Shown: positions 1 through 8,760 of the stretch, piece by piece
Layout of the letters: every line of letters starts with the position of its first letter
How positions within the stretch are numbered: the stretch's first letter is position 1
Source of the DNA: Streptosporangium sp. NBC_01495
Lineage (GTDB): Bacteria > Actinomycetota > Actinomycetes > Streptosporangiales > Streptosporangiaceae
Assembly: GCF_036250735.1 (NCBI RefSeq)
Contig: NZ_CP109430.1
Span: forward strand, 2,728,001-2,792,000
Reading direction: 5' to 3'
Length of the DNA: 64,000 nt
Program-made: the position numbers and the translations under genes
Notes under the pieces: model-generated
The model's database searches: none
Seen by the model: only the letters and a program-made list of their open reading frames with translations
Told to the model about the DNA's origin: nothing

Positions 1-1
1 G

Positions 2-1609
2 CTCCCGCGGCTCGACAAGAACAACCTGCGCGAGGCCGACGGCATCGGCGACGGCACCGACTTCACCCGATGGATCGACGGGTTCGGTGTGGAGTCGTGG
101 GGCCCCGGCAACGCCGCCCTCGACTGGAACGGCAACCGCGTCATCGACCCCGGCACCATTCCCCGCGTGGACATCAACGTCGGTGACGACACCTGTGTGC
201 TGCCCGGCACCGACGGGCTGCAGACCCCGAAGCATGTCGACGACGCTTTCGGCGGTGGTGGCATCGTGCAGGGGTCCGACGGCGACTGCGACACAACTCC
301 CGGTGCCGGCGACTTCGGCCGGGCCGACCTCCTGGACGACTTCAACGACTGGCGCAACCTGAAGTACCGGGCCGAGGGCTCCCCCGACGCCGGATCCGAT
401 GGGATCTTCCCTTCCGGTCCCGAGTTCACCTGGGACGCGGCCCTGGCCCGCGAGCTCGGCATCCGCCGCTTCTATGACCCCGACGTGGCGGTGACCAAGA
501 CCGCCGACAAGGCTCAGGCCGAACCCGGCGACACCATCGCCTACTCCGTGAAGGTCAACAATGTCGGCCCCGGCCTGGCCACATCGATCCAGCTCACCGA
601 CACCCTCCCCGACGGCACCGCGGCCGGCCGTACCCTCGCTGACCTGAATCCTGCCGCCACCGCCACCGAGACGTTCACCCACACCGTGCCCTGCACCGCC
701 GCGGACGGCAGCGTTCTGACCAACCGTGCCTCCGTGACCGCGAAGAACCGTGCCGACGGCCCCGAGGCCATCGTTTCCAACAACACCGACTCCGCCTCCA
801 CCACCGTGAAGCGGCCCGTCCTCGCGCTCACCTCGACCGCCACGCCCACCGCGCATGCCGCCGCGGCCGTCACCACCACGCTCACCGCGACCAACACCGG
901 CGGCGCCGCGGCCACCGGCGTCACCCTCACCTACACGCTGCCGCCGTCGGTCTACTACAGCACCGCGCTCGACCAAGGCTCCGGCCCCCGGCCGACGTCT
1001 GTTTCCGGCACCACCCTGACCTGGCAACTCGGCTCTCTCGCCCCCGGCGCGACCGCGTCGATCGCCTTCACCAGCCGTTCCAGCCTGCTCACCACCGGCG
1101 GCACCGCGCTGACGGGAAACGCCACGATCATGTACGGCAATGCGGGCGGCTGCATCTACACCCCGATCTCAGCCACGTCGACCTCCACCGTCACCGAGGC
1201 CACTCCCACCCGCAATCCCCAGCTCGTCACGATCTGGGCCCTGCTCGGCAACCGCACCCCCGAACTCCTGGCGCGTGTCCAGGCCACCGACACCCGCTAC
1301 GACCGCAACACCGACGGGCGCCTGTCCCAGGAAGAGGCCTCGGAGGCCTTGCGCCTCCCCCTTCTCCAGCCCCGCACCCTGGCCGCCGAACTCCTGGCCA
1401 CCTATCTCAATGTGGCCGACCGCCGCATCAACTCCGCCACTGCGGTCCACACGCTCACCCTCGAACGCCTCAATCTCCGCACCGTCGCCGACGCCGCCCG
1501 CCACGCTCAGACCGTCCTGCGCCTACCGCCTTTGACCAACCTGATCCGCTACACCGACGCCACCCTGGCCCTCACCGAAATCAACTCCGGCCTCGCCGCC
1601 CGCTACTGA
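2..1609 (+). CDS. Secreted DUF11-repeat protein with EF-hand-like C-terminus (5' partial)
   Basis: The frame is open from the first base of the window, so the N-terminus lies outside it; about 535 residues are visible. The first 150 residues have calcium-binding-like Asp/Asn loops (DWNGNRVIDPG, then DFNDW) of the sort seen in the tails of secreted metalloprotease-like proteins. Two DUF11-type Ig-like beta domains follow at roughly residues 161-255 and 268-370. A canonical EF-hand loop, DRNTDGRLSQEE, is encoded near 1301-1336. The last 120 residues are helical and rich in Leu/Ala. I infer an extracellular, calcium-stabilised surface or adhesion protein. No catalytic motif is visible in the part present. 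The stop is followed directly by a strong hairpin. Confidence 0.75.
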   Translation, partial: LPRLDKNNLREADGIGDGTDFTRWIDGFGVESWGPGNAALDWNGNRVIDPGTIPRVDINVGDDTCVLPGTDGLQTPKHVDDAFGGGGIVQGSDGDCDTTPGAGDFGRADLLDDFNDWRNLKYRAEGSPDAGSDGIFPSGPEFTWDAALARELGIRRFYDPDVAVTKTADKAQAEPGDTIAYSVKVNNVGPGLATSIQLTDTLPDGTAAGRTLADLNPAATATETFTHTVPCTAADGSVLTNRASVTAKNRADGPEAIVSNNTDSASTTVKRPVLALTSTATPTAHAAAAVTTTLTATNTGGAAATGVTLTYTLPPSVYYSTALDQGSGPRPTSVSGTTLTWQLGSLAPGATASIAFTSRSSLLTTGGTALTGNATIMYGNAGGCIYTPISATSTSTVTEATPTRNPQLVTIWALLGNRTPELLARVQATDTRYDRNTDGRLSQEEASEALRLPLLQPRTLAAELLATYLNVADRRINSATAVHTLTLERLNLRTVADAARHAQTVLRLPPLTNLIRYTDATLALTEINSGLAARY

Positions 1610-1617
1610 CCGACCTC

Positions 1618-1654
1618 GTGCCCCTGTGCGTTCCTCCGCACCCCACAGGGGCAC
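1618..1654 (+). terminator. Hairpin terminator after the DUF11 gene
   Basis: Perfect 11-bp arms (GTGCCCCTGTG at 1618-1628 and its complement at 1644-1654) enclose a 15-nt loop, 9 bp after the stop codon. There is no T-tract, which is usual for high-GC actinomycetes. Confidence 0.6.
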
Positions 1655-1815
1655 CCCGGCAACGGCCCGTACTCCGGGAAACGGCCCGCACCCTCCGGGC
1701 GCCGCGTCGGCAAGAAGCGAAACGGTCAGACCCATCGGCCGGCGATCGCATGGTCCGTCCGACGTTCTGAGTGGGTGATCGCGGGACGTATGGCAACCTA
1801 TGGGAGAATTGGTCC

Positions 1816-2253
1816 GTGGGAGCATCGGTTAGGCAGATTCAAGTCACCTTCGACTGCGCATCACCTGAGCGCGTCGCTCGTTTCTGGTGCGAGGTGCTGG
1901 GGTACGTCGCACCGCCGCCACCGGAGGGGTTCGCCGGTTGGGACGACTTCAATCGCACGCTGCCGCCTGAGCAGCGGGATTCATGGTTCGCATGCAGTGA
2001 TCCCTCGGGCGCGGGTCCGCGGCTGTACTTCCAGCGCGTTCCCGAAGGGAAGGTCGTCAAGAATCGGCTGCACCTTGACGTGCGGGTCGGCACCGGGCTG
2101 GTGGGTGAGGAGCGCCTGGCGGCCCTTGAGGCCGAATGCGCGCGGCTGATCCCGCTCGGCGCGGTACGCGTGCGGCTCCTGCCTGCCGATGAGGTGAACG
2201 AGTCGTGCCTGGTCATGCAGGACGTTGAGGGCAACGAGTTCTGCCTCGACTGA
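1816..2253 (+). CDS. VOC family (glyoxalase-like) protein
   Basis: A 145-residue single-domain vicinal-oxygen-chelate protein of the Glyoxalase_6-like type. It begins VRQIQVTFDCASPERVARFW, has the family's KNRLHLDV strand mid-protein and ends DVEGNEFCLD. These are the hallmark beta-alpha-beta-beta-beta segments. I chose GTG at 1816 because GGGAGAA lies about 8 nt upstream and because homologues begin just before the first strand; a longer frame from 1771 has no supporting site. The substrate is unknown. It is one of three VOC proteins in the window (see 2816 and 43392). Confidence 0.8.
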   Translation: MGASVRQIQVTFDCASPERVARFWCEVLGYVAPPPPEGFAGWDDFNRTLPPEQRDSWFACSDPSGAGPRLYFQRVPEGKVVKNRLHLDVRVGTGLVGEERLAALEAECARLIPLGAVRVRLLPADEVNESCLVMQDVEGNEFCLD

Positions 2254-2815
2254 GTGGCGGGCAGGAGTGAAGAGTCCGGTCGGCTATGCCGGTTCCCATT
2301 CGCCGACCTCGAACTTCTCTGCCACCGCCTCGGCCCCACTCAATAGGGGGTCATGCGTCACGAGACCTGCCCGGCGGCTGTCTGGGGCCACGTTCGGGAG
2401 CGGAGAGCCTGCCCGGGGCGCCCTCGCACGCGAACCGGGCCCGCTACCCGCGCGACCACCGCGGCCGCGCCGACCACCAAGCCGCCCGTGCTCACCTGCA
2501 GAGTCGCGGACGCGAAACCCCTCTACCGGCCGGTAGGCAGCGGGAACCGGCATTTTCGTTACGTATTCGTCGAATATTGCCCCGGCGCCGCCACCTGTCA
2601 GGTCGTAGCGTGGGCGGCCTTGCCGTAACCCCAAAAGCGGCCCCAAAGCCCTTATGTTAGGGTTCCGTCGGATACCACGTTTGGGCGGCGATTTTCTGGA
2701 GGTGCGGGGGCTGACGTTCGTGAGCGCTTACTGGTTGTGACCCTTCACCGGTAATGGCGTATACGACCGATGTTTCTACTTCCGGCGAGCCGTACGGCTG
2801 CGCCTAGGAGACTGC
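2254..2815. other. Gap without recognisable gene
   Basis: About 560 bp between the two VOC genes. Open frames exist on both strands, but their translations are low-complexity Arg/Pro/Gly and I recognise no domain. A promoter for the downstream gene is expected near the right end; I see no convincing -35/-10 pair. Confidence 0.4.
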
Positions 2816-3244
2816 ATGCCGTCCATCATCCGACACATCACTTTTGACTGCGCAGAGCCGCACGAACCGTATGAGCTGGCCGAGTTCTGGGGCAGGGTGC
2901 TCGGTCATCCGGTCGCTCCCATTGACGAACCCGGTGACGACGAGGTGGCCCTGGAGGTCCCCGCAGGTCAGCCGACGCTGCTGTTCGTTCGGGGGCCGGA
3001 GAAGAAGTCGCTGAAGAACAGGTTGCATCTCGACCTCGAACCGGATACGTCGCGGGATGAGGAGGTCGAACGGGTGTCGGCCCTCGGCGCGACCATCGTC
3101 GATGACCGTCGCAAGCCGAACGGCAGGGGCTGGGTCGTCATGGCGGATCCGGCAGGGAATGAGTTCTGTGTCGAGGGCAGCGCGGCCGAACGCGCGGTGG
3201 CCGAACGCGAATACCTGGCTGCGAAAGAAGCCGAAGCGCGATAG
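2816..3244 (+). CDS. VOC family (glyoxalase-like) protein
   Basis: 142 residues. The first strand is IRHITFDCAEP, followed by ELAEFWGRVLG, KNRLHLDLEP at the middle and MADPAGNEFCVEG near the end, the same Glyoxalase_6-like layout as the gene at 1816. The C-terminal 20 residues form an Ala/Glu-rich helix. The ATG has AGGAG at 2806-2810 with 5-nt spacing. It probably binds a small ligand or metal, but family membership does not reveal the substrate. It is monocistronic and ends in a hairpin. Confidence 0.85.
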   Translation: MPSIIRHITFDCAEPHEPYELAEFWGRVLGHPVAPIDEPGDDEVALEVPAGQPTLLFVRGPEKKSLKNRLHLDLEPDTSRDEEVERVSALGATIVDDRRKPNGRGWVVMADPAGNEFCVEGSAAERAVAEREYLAAKEAEAR

Positions 3245-3254
3245 CCGCACGTCG

Positions 3255-3287
3255 GGCGAGCCCGCAGTCCAGTGGACCGGGCTCGCC
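3255..3287 (+). terminator. Hairpin terminator after VOC gene
   Basis: Perfect 10-bp arms (GGCGAGCCCG at 3255-3264 and its complement at 3278-3287). The 13-nt loop contains a further short GTCC/GGAC pairing. It lies 11 bp after the stop. Confidence 0.6.
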
Positions 3288-3506
3288 TCGCCGAGGTTTC
3301 CCCCTTCACATTAATGATCGAGACATTTGAGGACCTGCCTTCCCGTGGGTTGGGAATCCGCCCGGGACGCGGACCCTACCCCAATGATCAACTTTTTTGG
3401 CGGCTGGTGGCGCGTTCGTTAACGGCACGTCCGCCGTGGGTTCAGCCAGGCTGAAGGACTTTCATCTGCCGCACAACGGGCCTTTGTCCCTGGAATACGG
3501 GGGGCG

Positions 3507-4106
3507 TCAGTCCGCCTTCGACTGGGTGCGTCGGGCGTAGGCGCGGGCGGCGCGGGCGCGGTCGCCGCAGCGGGTGGAGCACCAGTGGCGGCGGCCGTGG
3601 CGCAGCAGGTAGCGGTTGCAGGGGGTGGAACCGCAGGCGGTGAGGCGCTCGGCGTCGGGGCCGGTGAGGAGGTCGGCCGTGTTGGCCGCAAGGGTCGCCA
3701 GGGCGCGGTCGAGGATCGCGTTGGTGGGGCACGGTGCCGCGCGGTAGGGGCCGTTCTTCTCGTCCCAGTACAGCAGGGCGGCCGTGGGGGCTCCGCTCAG
3801 CGCGTCATTGACGGCGGACAAAGCCGCGGGCAAGGCGGGCAGCCCGGCAACACGGGCGGCGAACAATGACCTGAGGTGTTCGCGCAGCGAGCGCAACTGT
3901 GCCGCGCACATCTCCTGCACCCCGGCATCGGCCGGAGCGAGGCCGTGTTCGGTGAGCCACCGATTCGTCGCCTCGGGGGTACCGAGGAGATCGATGAACT
4001 GCCCTCCAGGCAGCGCGATGGCGCTGTTGACGAAGTCGAGGGCGAGGTAGCCCTCCGCCCCCGACGCGGGCGGCAACACAGACTCGGCAGTCAGGAGCTC
4101 GCTCAT
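3507..4106 (-). CDS. CGNR zinc-finger (ABATE-domain) transcriptional regulator
   Basis: 199 residues from the ATG at 4106. The N-terminal ABATE-like domain (LALDFVNSAIALPGGQFIDL) is followed by a helical middle. The C-terminal CGNR zinc finger reads CGSTPCNRYLLR then WCSTRCGDRARAARAYARR, with four Cys and the basic helix typical of this DNA-binding family. The frame is open further upstream, but that part overlaps the divergent gene. GAGGG just before 4106 supports the start. It diverges from the MBL hydrolase at 4194. The 88-bp gap holds a 9-bp inverted repeat plus a third half-site, so it is likely an autoregulator that also controls the hydrolase. Confidence 0.85.
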   Translation of the reverse strand: MSELLTAESVLPPASGAEGYLALDFVNSAIALPGGQFIDLLGTPEATNRWLTEHGLAPADAGVQEMCAAQLRSLREHLRSLFAARVAGLPALPAALSAVNDALSGAPTAALLYWDEKNGPYRAAPCPTNAILDRALATLAANTADLLTGPDAERLTACGSTPCNRYLLRHGRRHWCSTRCGDRARAARAYARRTQSKAD

Positions 4107-4132
4107 AGCCCTCATGGTACGGCTTGCATTCG

Positions 4133-4184
4133 TCCGTGAGACACCGCTACCGTCTTTCACGGATATACCGCTTCTTATCCGTGA
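4133..4184. promoter_or_regulatory. Putative CGNR-regulator operator in divergent promoter
   Basis: TCACGGATA (4157-4165) and TATCCGTGA (4176-4184) form a perfect 9-bp inverted repeat with a 10-bp spacer. A third copy of the core, TCCGTGA, lies at 4133-4139. The right arm runs into the GAGG ribosome-binding site of the gene at 4194, so bound protein could also block translation initiation. Assignment to the neighbouring regulator is inference. Confidence 0.6.
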
Positions 4185-4193
4185 GGTTTCTCG

Positions 4194-4982
4194 ATGTCCA
4201 GTACCAGCGCGTCCACTAAGCAGATCCCCGTCCGCGTTTTCGGCGGCCCGACCGCCCTTTTCGAGTACGGCGGCCTGCGATTTTTGACCGACCCGACCTT
4301 CGATGCTCCCGGCGATTACCATGTGCCGGGCGGCAAGCTGACCAAGACGGCGCCCTCATCCGCCGCACCGGCCGGCCTCGGCCGCGTCGACGTGGTCCTG
4401 CTCTCCCATGACGAGCACCCCGACAACCTCGACACCTCCGGCCGGGCCCTGCTCGCCGACGTCCCGCTCACCCTCACCACGCCCGAGGGCGGGCGGCGCC
4501 TGGGCAGCGGGTCCAGGGGGCTGGCCGACTGGGAGCCGGTCGAGCTGGACCGCCCCGGCGGCGGCACGATCACCGTCACGGGCGTGCCCGCCGTCCACGG
4601 GCCCGGCGCACGCGAGAAGGTCGAATCGCTCGTTGGCCAGGTCGTCGGATTCGTCCTGACCGGGGAGGGCCTGCCCACGGTCTACGTCAGCGGCGACAAC
4701 GCCTCGCTCGACGTGGTCAGGCAGATTGCCGAACGCTTCGGCCCGGTGGACACCGCCATCCTCTTCGCCGGGGCTCCCCGCTTCTCCGTCCTCTTCGACG
4801 GCGCGCTCATCGTCCTCGACAGTGTCCAGGCCGCCGAGGCCGCCAAGATCCTCGGCGCCCGCCGGGTCGTTCCCGTCCACTACGACAGCTGGGCTCACTT
4901 CACCGAGGGTCGCGACGAGCTGGTGGCCGCCTTCACCGCCGCCGGACTGGCCGACCGCCTGGACCTGGGCGACCGGGGCTGA
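4194..4982 (+). CDS. MBL-fold metallo-hydrolase (UlaG-like)
   Basis: 262 residues of the COG2220-type metallo-beta-lactamase fold. Visible elements are FLTDPTFD near residue 30, the metal motif LLSHDEHPDNLD near residue 70 (H-x-D/E-H-x-D), PAVHGPGA near 142, YVSGDN near 166, and a terminal VVPVHYDSW that supplies the last His. No signal peptide is seen, so it is probably cytoplasmic. The ATG is preceded by GAGG at 4183-4186. Family members hydrolyse lactones, esters or phosphodiesters; the substrate here is unknown. It is likely controlled by the divergent CGNR regulator. Confidence 0.85.
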   Translation: MSSTSASTKQIPVRVFGGPTALFEYGGLRFLTDPTFDAPGDYHVPGGKLTKTAPSSAAPAGLGRVDVVLLSHDEHPDNLDTSGRALLADVPLTLTTPEGGRRLGSGSRGLADWEPVELDRPGGGTITVTGVPAVHGPGAREKVESLVGQVVGFVLTGEGLPTVYVSGDNASLDVVRQIAERFGPVDTAILFAGAPRFSVLFDGALIVLDSVQAAEAAKILGARRVVPVHYDSWAHFTEGRDELVAAFTAAGLADRLDLGDRG

Positions 4983-5329
4983 CCGCGCAGCCAGACAGCC
5001 CCGGACGCCCGACCAATGCCTCGCAAGGCCGGTCAGCTCGCGGCTTTCACCGGCCAGGCCTGCCACACCGTTGAGGGCGGTGCGCCGTCGCCGGGCCGCT
5101 GCAGCACATCCGGTGGCATCGAAAGCGGCGGCCGCCGCGCCATTGGAGTTCCGGCCCTCCAACTCCTCGACGCCATCCGAATCTGACCTCACCTCTAAGC
5201 TCGCCGGCCCGTGCGGCGCTTCTACGTCGGGCTATCCCTTCGTCTCTTGTCGACCTCACCTGTCGAAACCGCGCAGATAGCGCCGTCCGGCCGGGTCACG
5301 CCTATCGAATTCATGAGGACTCTCTCGTA
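4983..5329. other. Gap without recognisable gene
   Basis: About 350 bp between the MBL hydrolase and the MFS gene. I see no credible coding frame or strong hairpin. The right end carries GAGGA about 13 nt before the ATG at 5330. Confidence 0.4.
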
Positions 5330-6592
5330 ATGACTACCGTGCCTGCCCGGATCGAGGACCTCCCACGTTTTCAGGCGCAGCGCCGCACCCTGGTCGTCTT
5401 GGTCGCCGCTCAGGTCCTCAGCGGCGCCGGACTGGCGGCCGGCGTGACCGTCGGTGCCCTGCTCGCGCAGGACATGCTCAGCTCCACCAGCCTTGCCGGT
5501 CTGCCCAGCGCCCTGGGCACCGCCGGCTCCGCGCTGGCGGCCTTCGCCGTCGGGCGCGTCTCTCAAGCCCGCGGCCGCCGCCCTGGCCTCGCCGCCGGCT
5601 ATCTGGCCGGTGCCGTCGGCAGCGCAGGCGTCATCGCTGCCGCCGTCGCCGGCAGTTCCGTCCTGCTGTTTTTCGCTCTGTTCGTCTACGGCGCCGGCAT
5701 GGCCACCAATCTGCAGGCCCGCTATGCCGGGGCCGATCTGGCGGTCCCCGCGCGCCGGGCCCGCGCAGTGTCCACGGTGCTGGTCGCCACCACTGTGGGC
5801 GGCGTGGTGGGCCCCAACCTCGCCGCACCCACCGGCGAGCTTGCTCACACCCTCGGCATCCCCTACCTGGCCGGGCCGTTCCTTCTCGCCGGCACCGCCT
5901 ACGCGCTGGCCGCCTTGGTTCTGACCATCTGGTTGCGCCCCGACCCGCTGCTGCTGGCCCGCGCCCTGGAGGCCGAACGCATCGCCGTGGCGTACGCGCA
6001 GCCGGGCGATACCGGCGGCCTTCTCCCAGCGGCGGTCGAAAGGCGCCGCTTCAGCGTGCTCGTCGGCGCGCTGGTCATGGTGCTCACCCAGCTGGTCATG
6101 GTCGCGATCATGACCATGACACCCATCCACATGCACGACCACGGCCACGGCACCACCGCCTCCGGCCTCGTCATCGCCATCCACATCGGCGCGATGTACC
6201 TGCCCTCGCCCCTGACCGGCTGGCTCGTCGACCGCTACGGCCGCCTCACGATCGCCACCGCCTCCGCGCTGGCCCTGCTGGCCGCCGGAATCGTTGCCGC
6301 CAACGCCCCCGACGACTCCGTCGCCCCGCTCTCAGTGGCCCTCGCGCTGCTGGGTCTGGGTTGGAACCTCGGCCTCGTCACCGGCACCGCGATCATCACC
6401 GACGCCGTCGCGCTGACCACCCGCGCCAAAACCCAGGGCCTGGTCGACGTCTCCGTCGCCATCGCCGGCGCCACTGGCGGCATGGCCTCGGGCCTCGTCG
6501 TCGCCGGAGCCGGCTACGCCCTTCTGACCATCGGCGGCGGCATCCTGGCACTGGCCATCGTGCCGGCGGTCGCCGCAGCGCGCAGCCGATGA
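5330..6592 (+). CDS. MFS transporter (12-TM drug/metabolite exporter type)
   Basis: 420 residues with about 12 hydrophobic helices split by a charged central loop (residues about 205-235, ALEAERIAVAYAQPGDTGG). The first half has the motif-A-like GRVSQARGRRPGLAAG after TM2 and the second half repeats it as GWLVDRYGRLTIA. It is an inner-membrane proton-driven antiporter of DHA1 type by overall layout. The HMHDHGHG loop near residue 266 is His-rich and could bind metal. No regulator is immediately adjacent. Substrate unknown. Confidence 0.85.
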   Translation: MTTVPARIEDLPRFQAQRRTLVVLVAAQVLSGAGLAAGVTVGALLAQDMLSSTSLAGLPSALGTAGSALAAFAVGRVSQARGRRPGLAAGYLAGAVGSAGVIAAAVAGSSVLLFFALFVYGAGMATNLQARYAGADLAVPARRARAVSTVLVATTVGGVVGPNLAAPTGELAHTLGIPYLAGPFLLAGTAYALAALVLTIWLRPDPLLLARALEAERIAVAYAQPGDTGGLLPAAVERRRFSVLVGALVMVLTQLVMVAIMTMTPIHMHDHGHGTTASGLVIAIHIGAMYLPSPLTGWLVDRYGRLTIATASALALLAAGIVAANAPDDSVAPLSVALALLGLGWNLGLVTGTAIITDAVALTTRAKTQGLVDVSVAIAGATGGMASGLVVAGAGYALLTIGGGILALAIVPAVAAARSR

Positions 6593-6669
6593 GGCCGGCC
6601 CTGGACCCGCTTCCCGCAGCACGGCTTTCGGCCCGGCAATGAGTTGATCACGCATCGGATCCAAGCTGA

Positions 6670-7095
6670 TCACCCGGCCTGCTGAGCCGCCTTCTTGTTC
6701 GCCTTGCCCTCGTCGAGGTGGCGGTGGACGGTGGGGCGGGTGACGCCGAACTCGTCGGCGATCTGCCGGGCGGCGTAGTCGCCGGGGTCGCACATCTCGC
6801 GGGCGAAGCGGACCTGGCGCGGCCGAGCTTGGGTTTTGGCCGCCGGTGCGGCCCCGGGCGCGAGCGGCGTCTCCAGCTGCTCGAAGCGAAAGCCCTTGTC
6901 ACCGTTCCGCAGCGGCCAGTCGAGGCCGTAGGCCACCTTCAGGTGGTGCTCGCGCACGACGCGTGCCGCCTCGGCCACCGAACGTCCCTGGAGCTCCACC
7001 CCGGCCAGCGCCTCGCCCGGCCAGCTGGCGTCGGCGGGGTAGGCGTACTTCTCGCCGGGTTTCGCCGGGCGGCCGGTGATCTTCCGCCCCTTCAC
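6670..7095 (-). CDS. Uncharacterised protein with resolvase-type HTH at C-terminus, possibly a remnant
   Basis: The coding signal is convincing for about 140 residues read from GTG at 7095; the frame stays open upstream to 7446 but that part is less protein-like. The last 35 residues (AARQIADEFGVTRPTVHRHL) are a Hin/resolvase-type helix-turn-helix. The preceding 90 residues (including GRSVAEAARVVREHHLKVAYG) belong to no family I recognise. There is no good ribosome-binding site. The protein may be a truncated fusion; the start is uncertain. Confidence 0.35.
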   Translation of the reverse strand: MKGRKITGRPAKPGEKYAYPADASWPGEALAGVELQGRSVAEAARVVREHHLKVAYGLDWPLRNGDKGFRFEQLETPLAPGAAPAAKTQARPRQVRFAREMCDPGDYAARQIADEFGVTRPTVHRHLDEGKANKKAAQQAG

Positions 7096-7391
7096 TCGAT
7101 CCGAGGAGAATACGAGGGGGGGGGACGCTCCCTGGCCGCCATCGTTTTCTGCGCCGTTCCTCGGCCTTCGAGGAGGATCGGTGCAGGAATCAGTGGCAGA
7201 GGCCGCTACCTGCGGCGTTCCAAAGGCCGGCCTCGGCAGCGCAACCGTTCCGTCGGGGTCGGACTTACCCGACCAACGGTTGATGCCCATGAGCTGCTGA
7301 AACATCAAGACGTTCAGGCCTACCGCCAAAATCCGTATCAACCCTCCCCGAAGGCCAATCAAGCCCGGCACCCCGTAACCCACCATCCACC

Positions 7392-7423
7392 AGGAGGGGG
7401 CGTCTCGCGAGACGCCCCCTCCT
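7392..7423. repeat. 32-bp perfect palindrome upstream of DUF6461 gene
   Basis: Positions 7392-7407 (AGGAGGGGGCGTCTCG) are followed immediately by their exact reverse complement at 7408-7423, with no loop. It ends 13 bp before the ATG at 7437, between that start and any upstream promoter. It could be a terminator-like hairpin, an operator or a cruciform. A hairpin in the leader would sit next to the GAGAGG ribosome-binding site. Confidence 0.7.
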
Positions 7424-7436
7424 TCGAGAGGCGGCC

Positions 7437-8048
7437 ATGCAGTCACCGACGTACCTGCACGACCTTTTGGTCTCGACCCTCTTCACTGAAGGGCTCGACG
7501 CTGAGCCGGACCTGTGGGCGCTGGGATTCAGCGCCCTCTGGATCAAGGGCGCGGACCTCGACGCCCTCGCCCGAGACTTCTCCCTGGACCTGGCCACCCG
7601 TACCCCGTGCCACCTCAGCGAGATCCTCGACCACAACATTGACGACGGATCCAGGTGGGTGGCCGAGGTCAAGGACTGGGTCGCCATCGTGCCGGCGCAC
7701 GACCACGGCGAGTTCCTGCGATCCATCACCGAAGGCGGCCGACAGGCCCTCGGCCTCCGCATGGACATCACCGGTAACGCCTCCTTCGATTACGCCCGTG
7801 AGGGGCGCGTGGTCGTCTCCTTCGACCCGACCTGGCCGGAGAGGCGGTTCGGCGACGACCCGCACGCGTTCGATCACCTGATGGACGGGTTGCGCTTCCA
7901 GATCAGCGATGACGACGTCCTTGACGATCCCGTGGAGTATCCGGAGAGCGTCAGCTCGGCCCTGGCGCTGATCGGACGCGTCACGGAGACCGACATCGCC
8001 ACCGACTGGTTCCTGGCGCGGCACTTGCGCATCAGACCCGCCTCCTGA
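7437..8048 (+). CDS. DUF6461 family protein
   Basis: 203 residues. It resembles DUF6461 proteins common in Streptomyces and relatives: an N-terminal WALGFSALWIKGADLDALAR segment, a central WVAIVPAHDHGEF strand and VVVSFDPTWPERRFGDDPHAF near residue 130. It is acidic and cytoplasmic, with no membrane segments. Function unknown; the family is often found near DNA-modification or surveillance genes, though none are visible here. The ATG follows GAGAGG at 7426-7431. A 32-bp palindrome lies just upstream. Confidence 0.7.
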   Translation: MQSPTYLHDLLVSTLFTEGLDAEPDLWALGFSALWIKGADLDALARDFSLDLATRTPCHLSEILDHNIDDGSRWVAEVKDWVAIVPAHDHGEFLRSITEGGRQALGLRMDITGNASFDYAREGRVVVSFDPTWPERRFGDDPHAFDHLMDGLRFQISDDDVLDDPVEYPESVSSALALIGRVTETDIATDWFLARHLRIRPAS

Positions 8049-8058
8049 CGGCTCGCGC

Positions 8059-8760
8059 TCAGGTCCGGAGCGCGCCGCCTGCCAAGCCCTCGGCGCGGTG
8101 GTCCGGTGGGTCGGCTGGAGTGCTCGCCGTTATCTGCTGGGTGAGCAGGGCCTCGGCGCCGACCGGAAGGAAACCCGCGCCCAGGAAGGTCCGTACGCTG
8201 GCGGCGTTGCCCGGCGCGATCTGTGCCCACACCGCCTGCCCGGCGCCGAGGAGGTGTCGTCCCGCTCGCGCGAGTTGTCTGCCAAGGCCTCGGCCACGGT
8301 GAGCGTCCTCGACCTCGATGGCGATCTCCCAGCGGTCCGCCACCCCTCGCCCGAGCAGCACGACTCCTCCGTCACTCTGCCACGCTCGCACCCCGTCGCG
8401 GTGCTGGAGGGCACGGCGTATCCGGGGGTGGTCGACGTCGTTGATCTCGACCAGAGGCAGCGGGGGCGGGCCGGTCAGCGCACCGGCGACGGCGAGCAGG
8501 TCCAGGTTGTCCACCCGGCGTCCGGTCCACTCCTCCAGAGCGCGCAGGAACGGTGGGTTCAGCGGCGCGGACACATCACCGGCGGGCAGCAGGCCGCGCA
8601 TCCATTCGCGATCGACATCGGCGAAAACCACACTGTGCGCGGTGAAGGCGATGACCCCACAATCGCGCGGGCCGGGCTGGTCCACGAACTCCACCACGCC
8701 ATCAGCATCGGGGAAGATCCCGCGGGCGACCTCCTCCAACAGCTTTCTCAGCTCGTGCAC
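8059..8760 (-). CDS. GNAT family N-acetyltransferase
   Basis: 233 residues. The C-terminal half carries the acetyl-CoA-binding motif A: EIAIEVEDAHRGRGLGRQLA (the R-G-x-G-L/R-G core) near residue 148, then PGNAASVRTFLGAGFLPVG typical of the last GNAT strands. The N-terminal 100 residues form a less conserved domain starting with a helix (MHELRKLLEEVARGIFPDAD). It is probably a cytoplasmic small-molecule or protein acetyltransferase. It converges on the DUF6461 gene with only 10 bp between stops. Confidence 0.8.
   Translation of the reverse strand: MHELRKLLEEVARGIFPDADGVVEFVDQPGPRDCGVIAFTAHSVVFADVDREWMRGLLPAGDVSAPLNPPFLRALEEWTGRRVDNLDLLAVAGALTGPPPLPLVEINDVDHPRIRRALQHRDGVRAWQSDGGVVLLGRGVADRWEIAIEVEDAHRGRGLGRQLARAGRHLLGAGQAVWAQIAPGNAASVRTFLGAGFLPVGAEALLTQQITASTPADPPDHRAEGLAGGALRT

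Noticed and set aside
2353..2628. Possible small gene of about 91 residues
   Set aside because: There is no ribosome-binding site, no hydrophobic or domain pattern, and mostly Arg/Pro/Thr composition.
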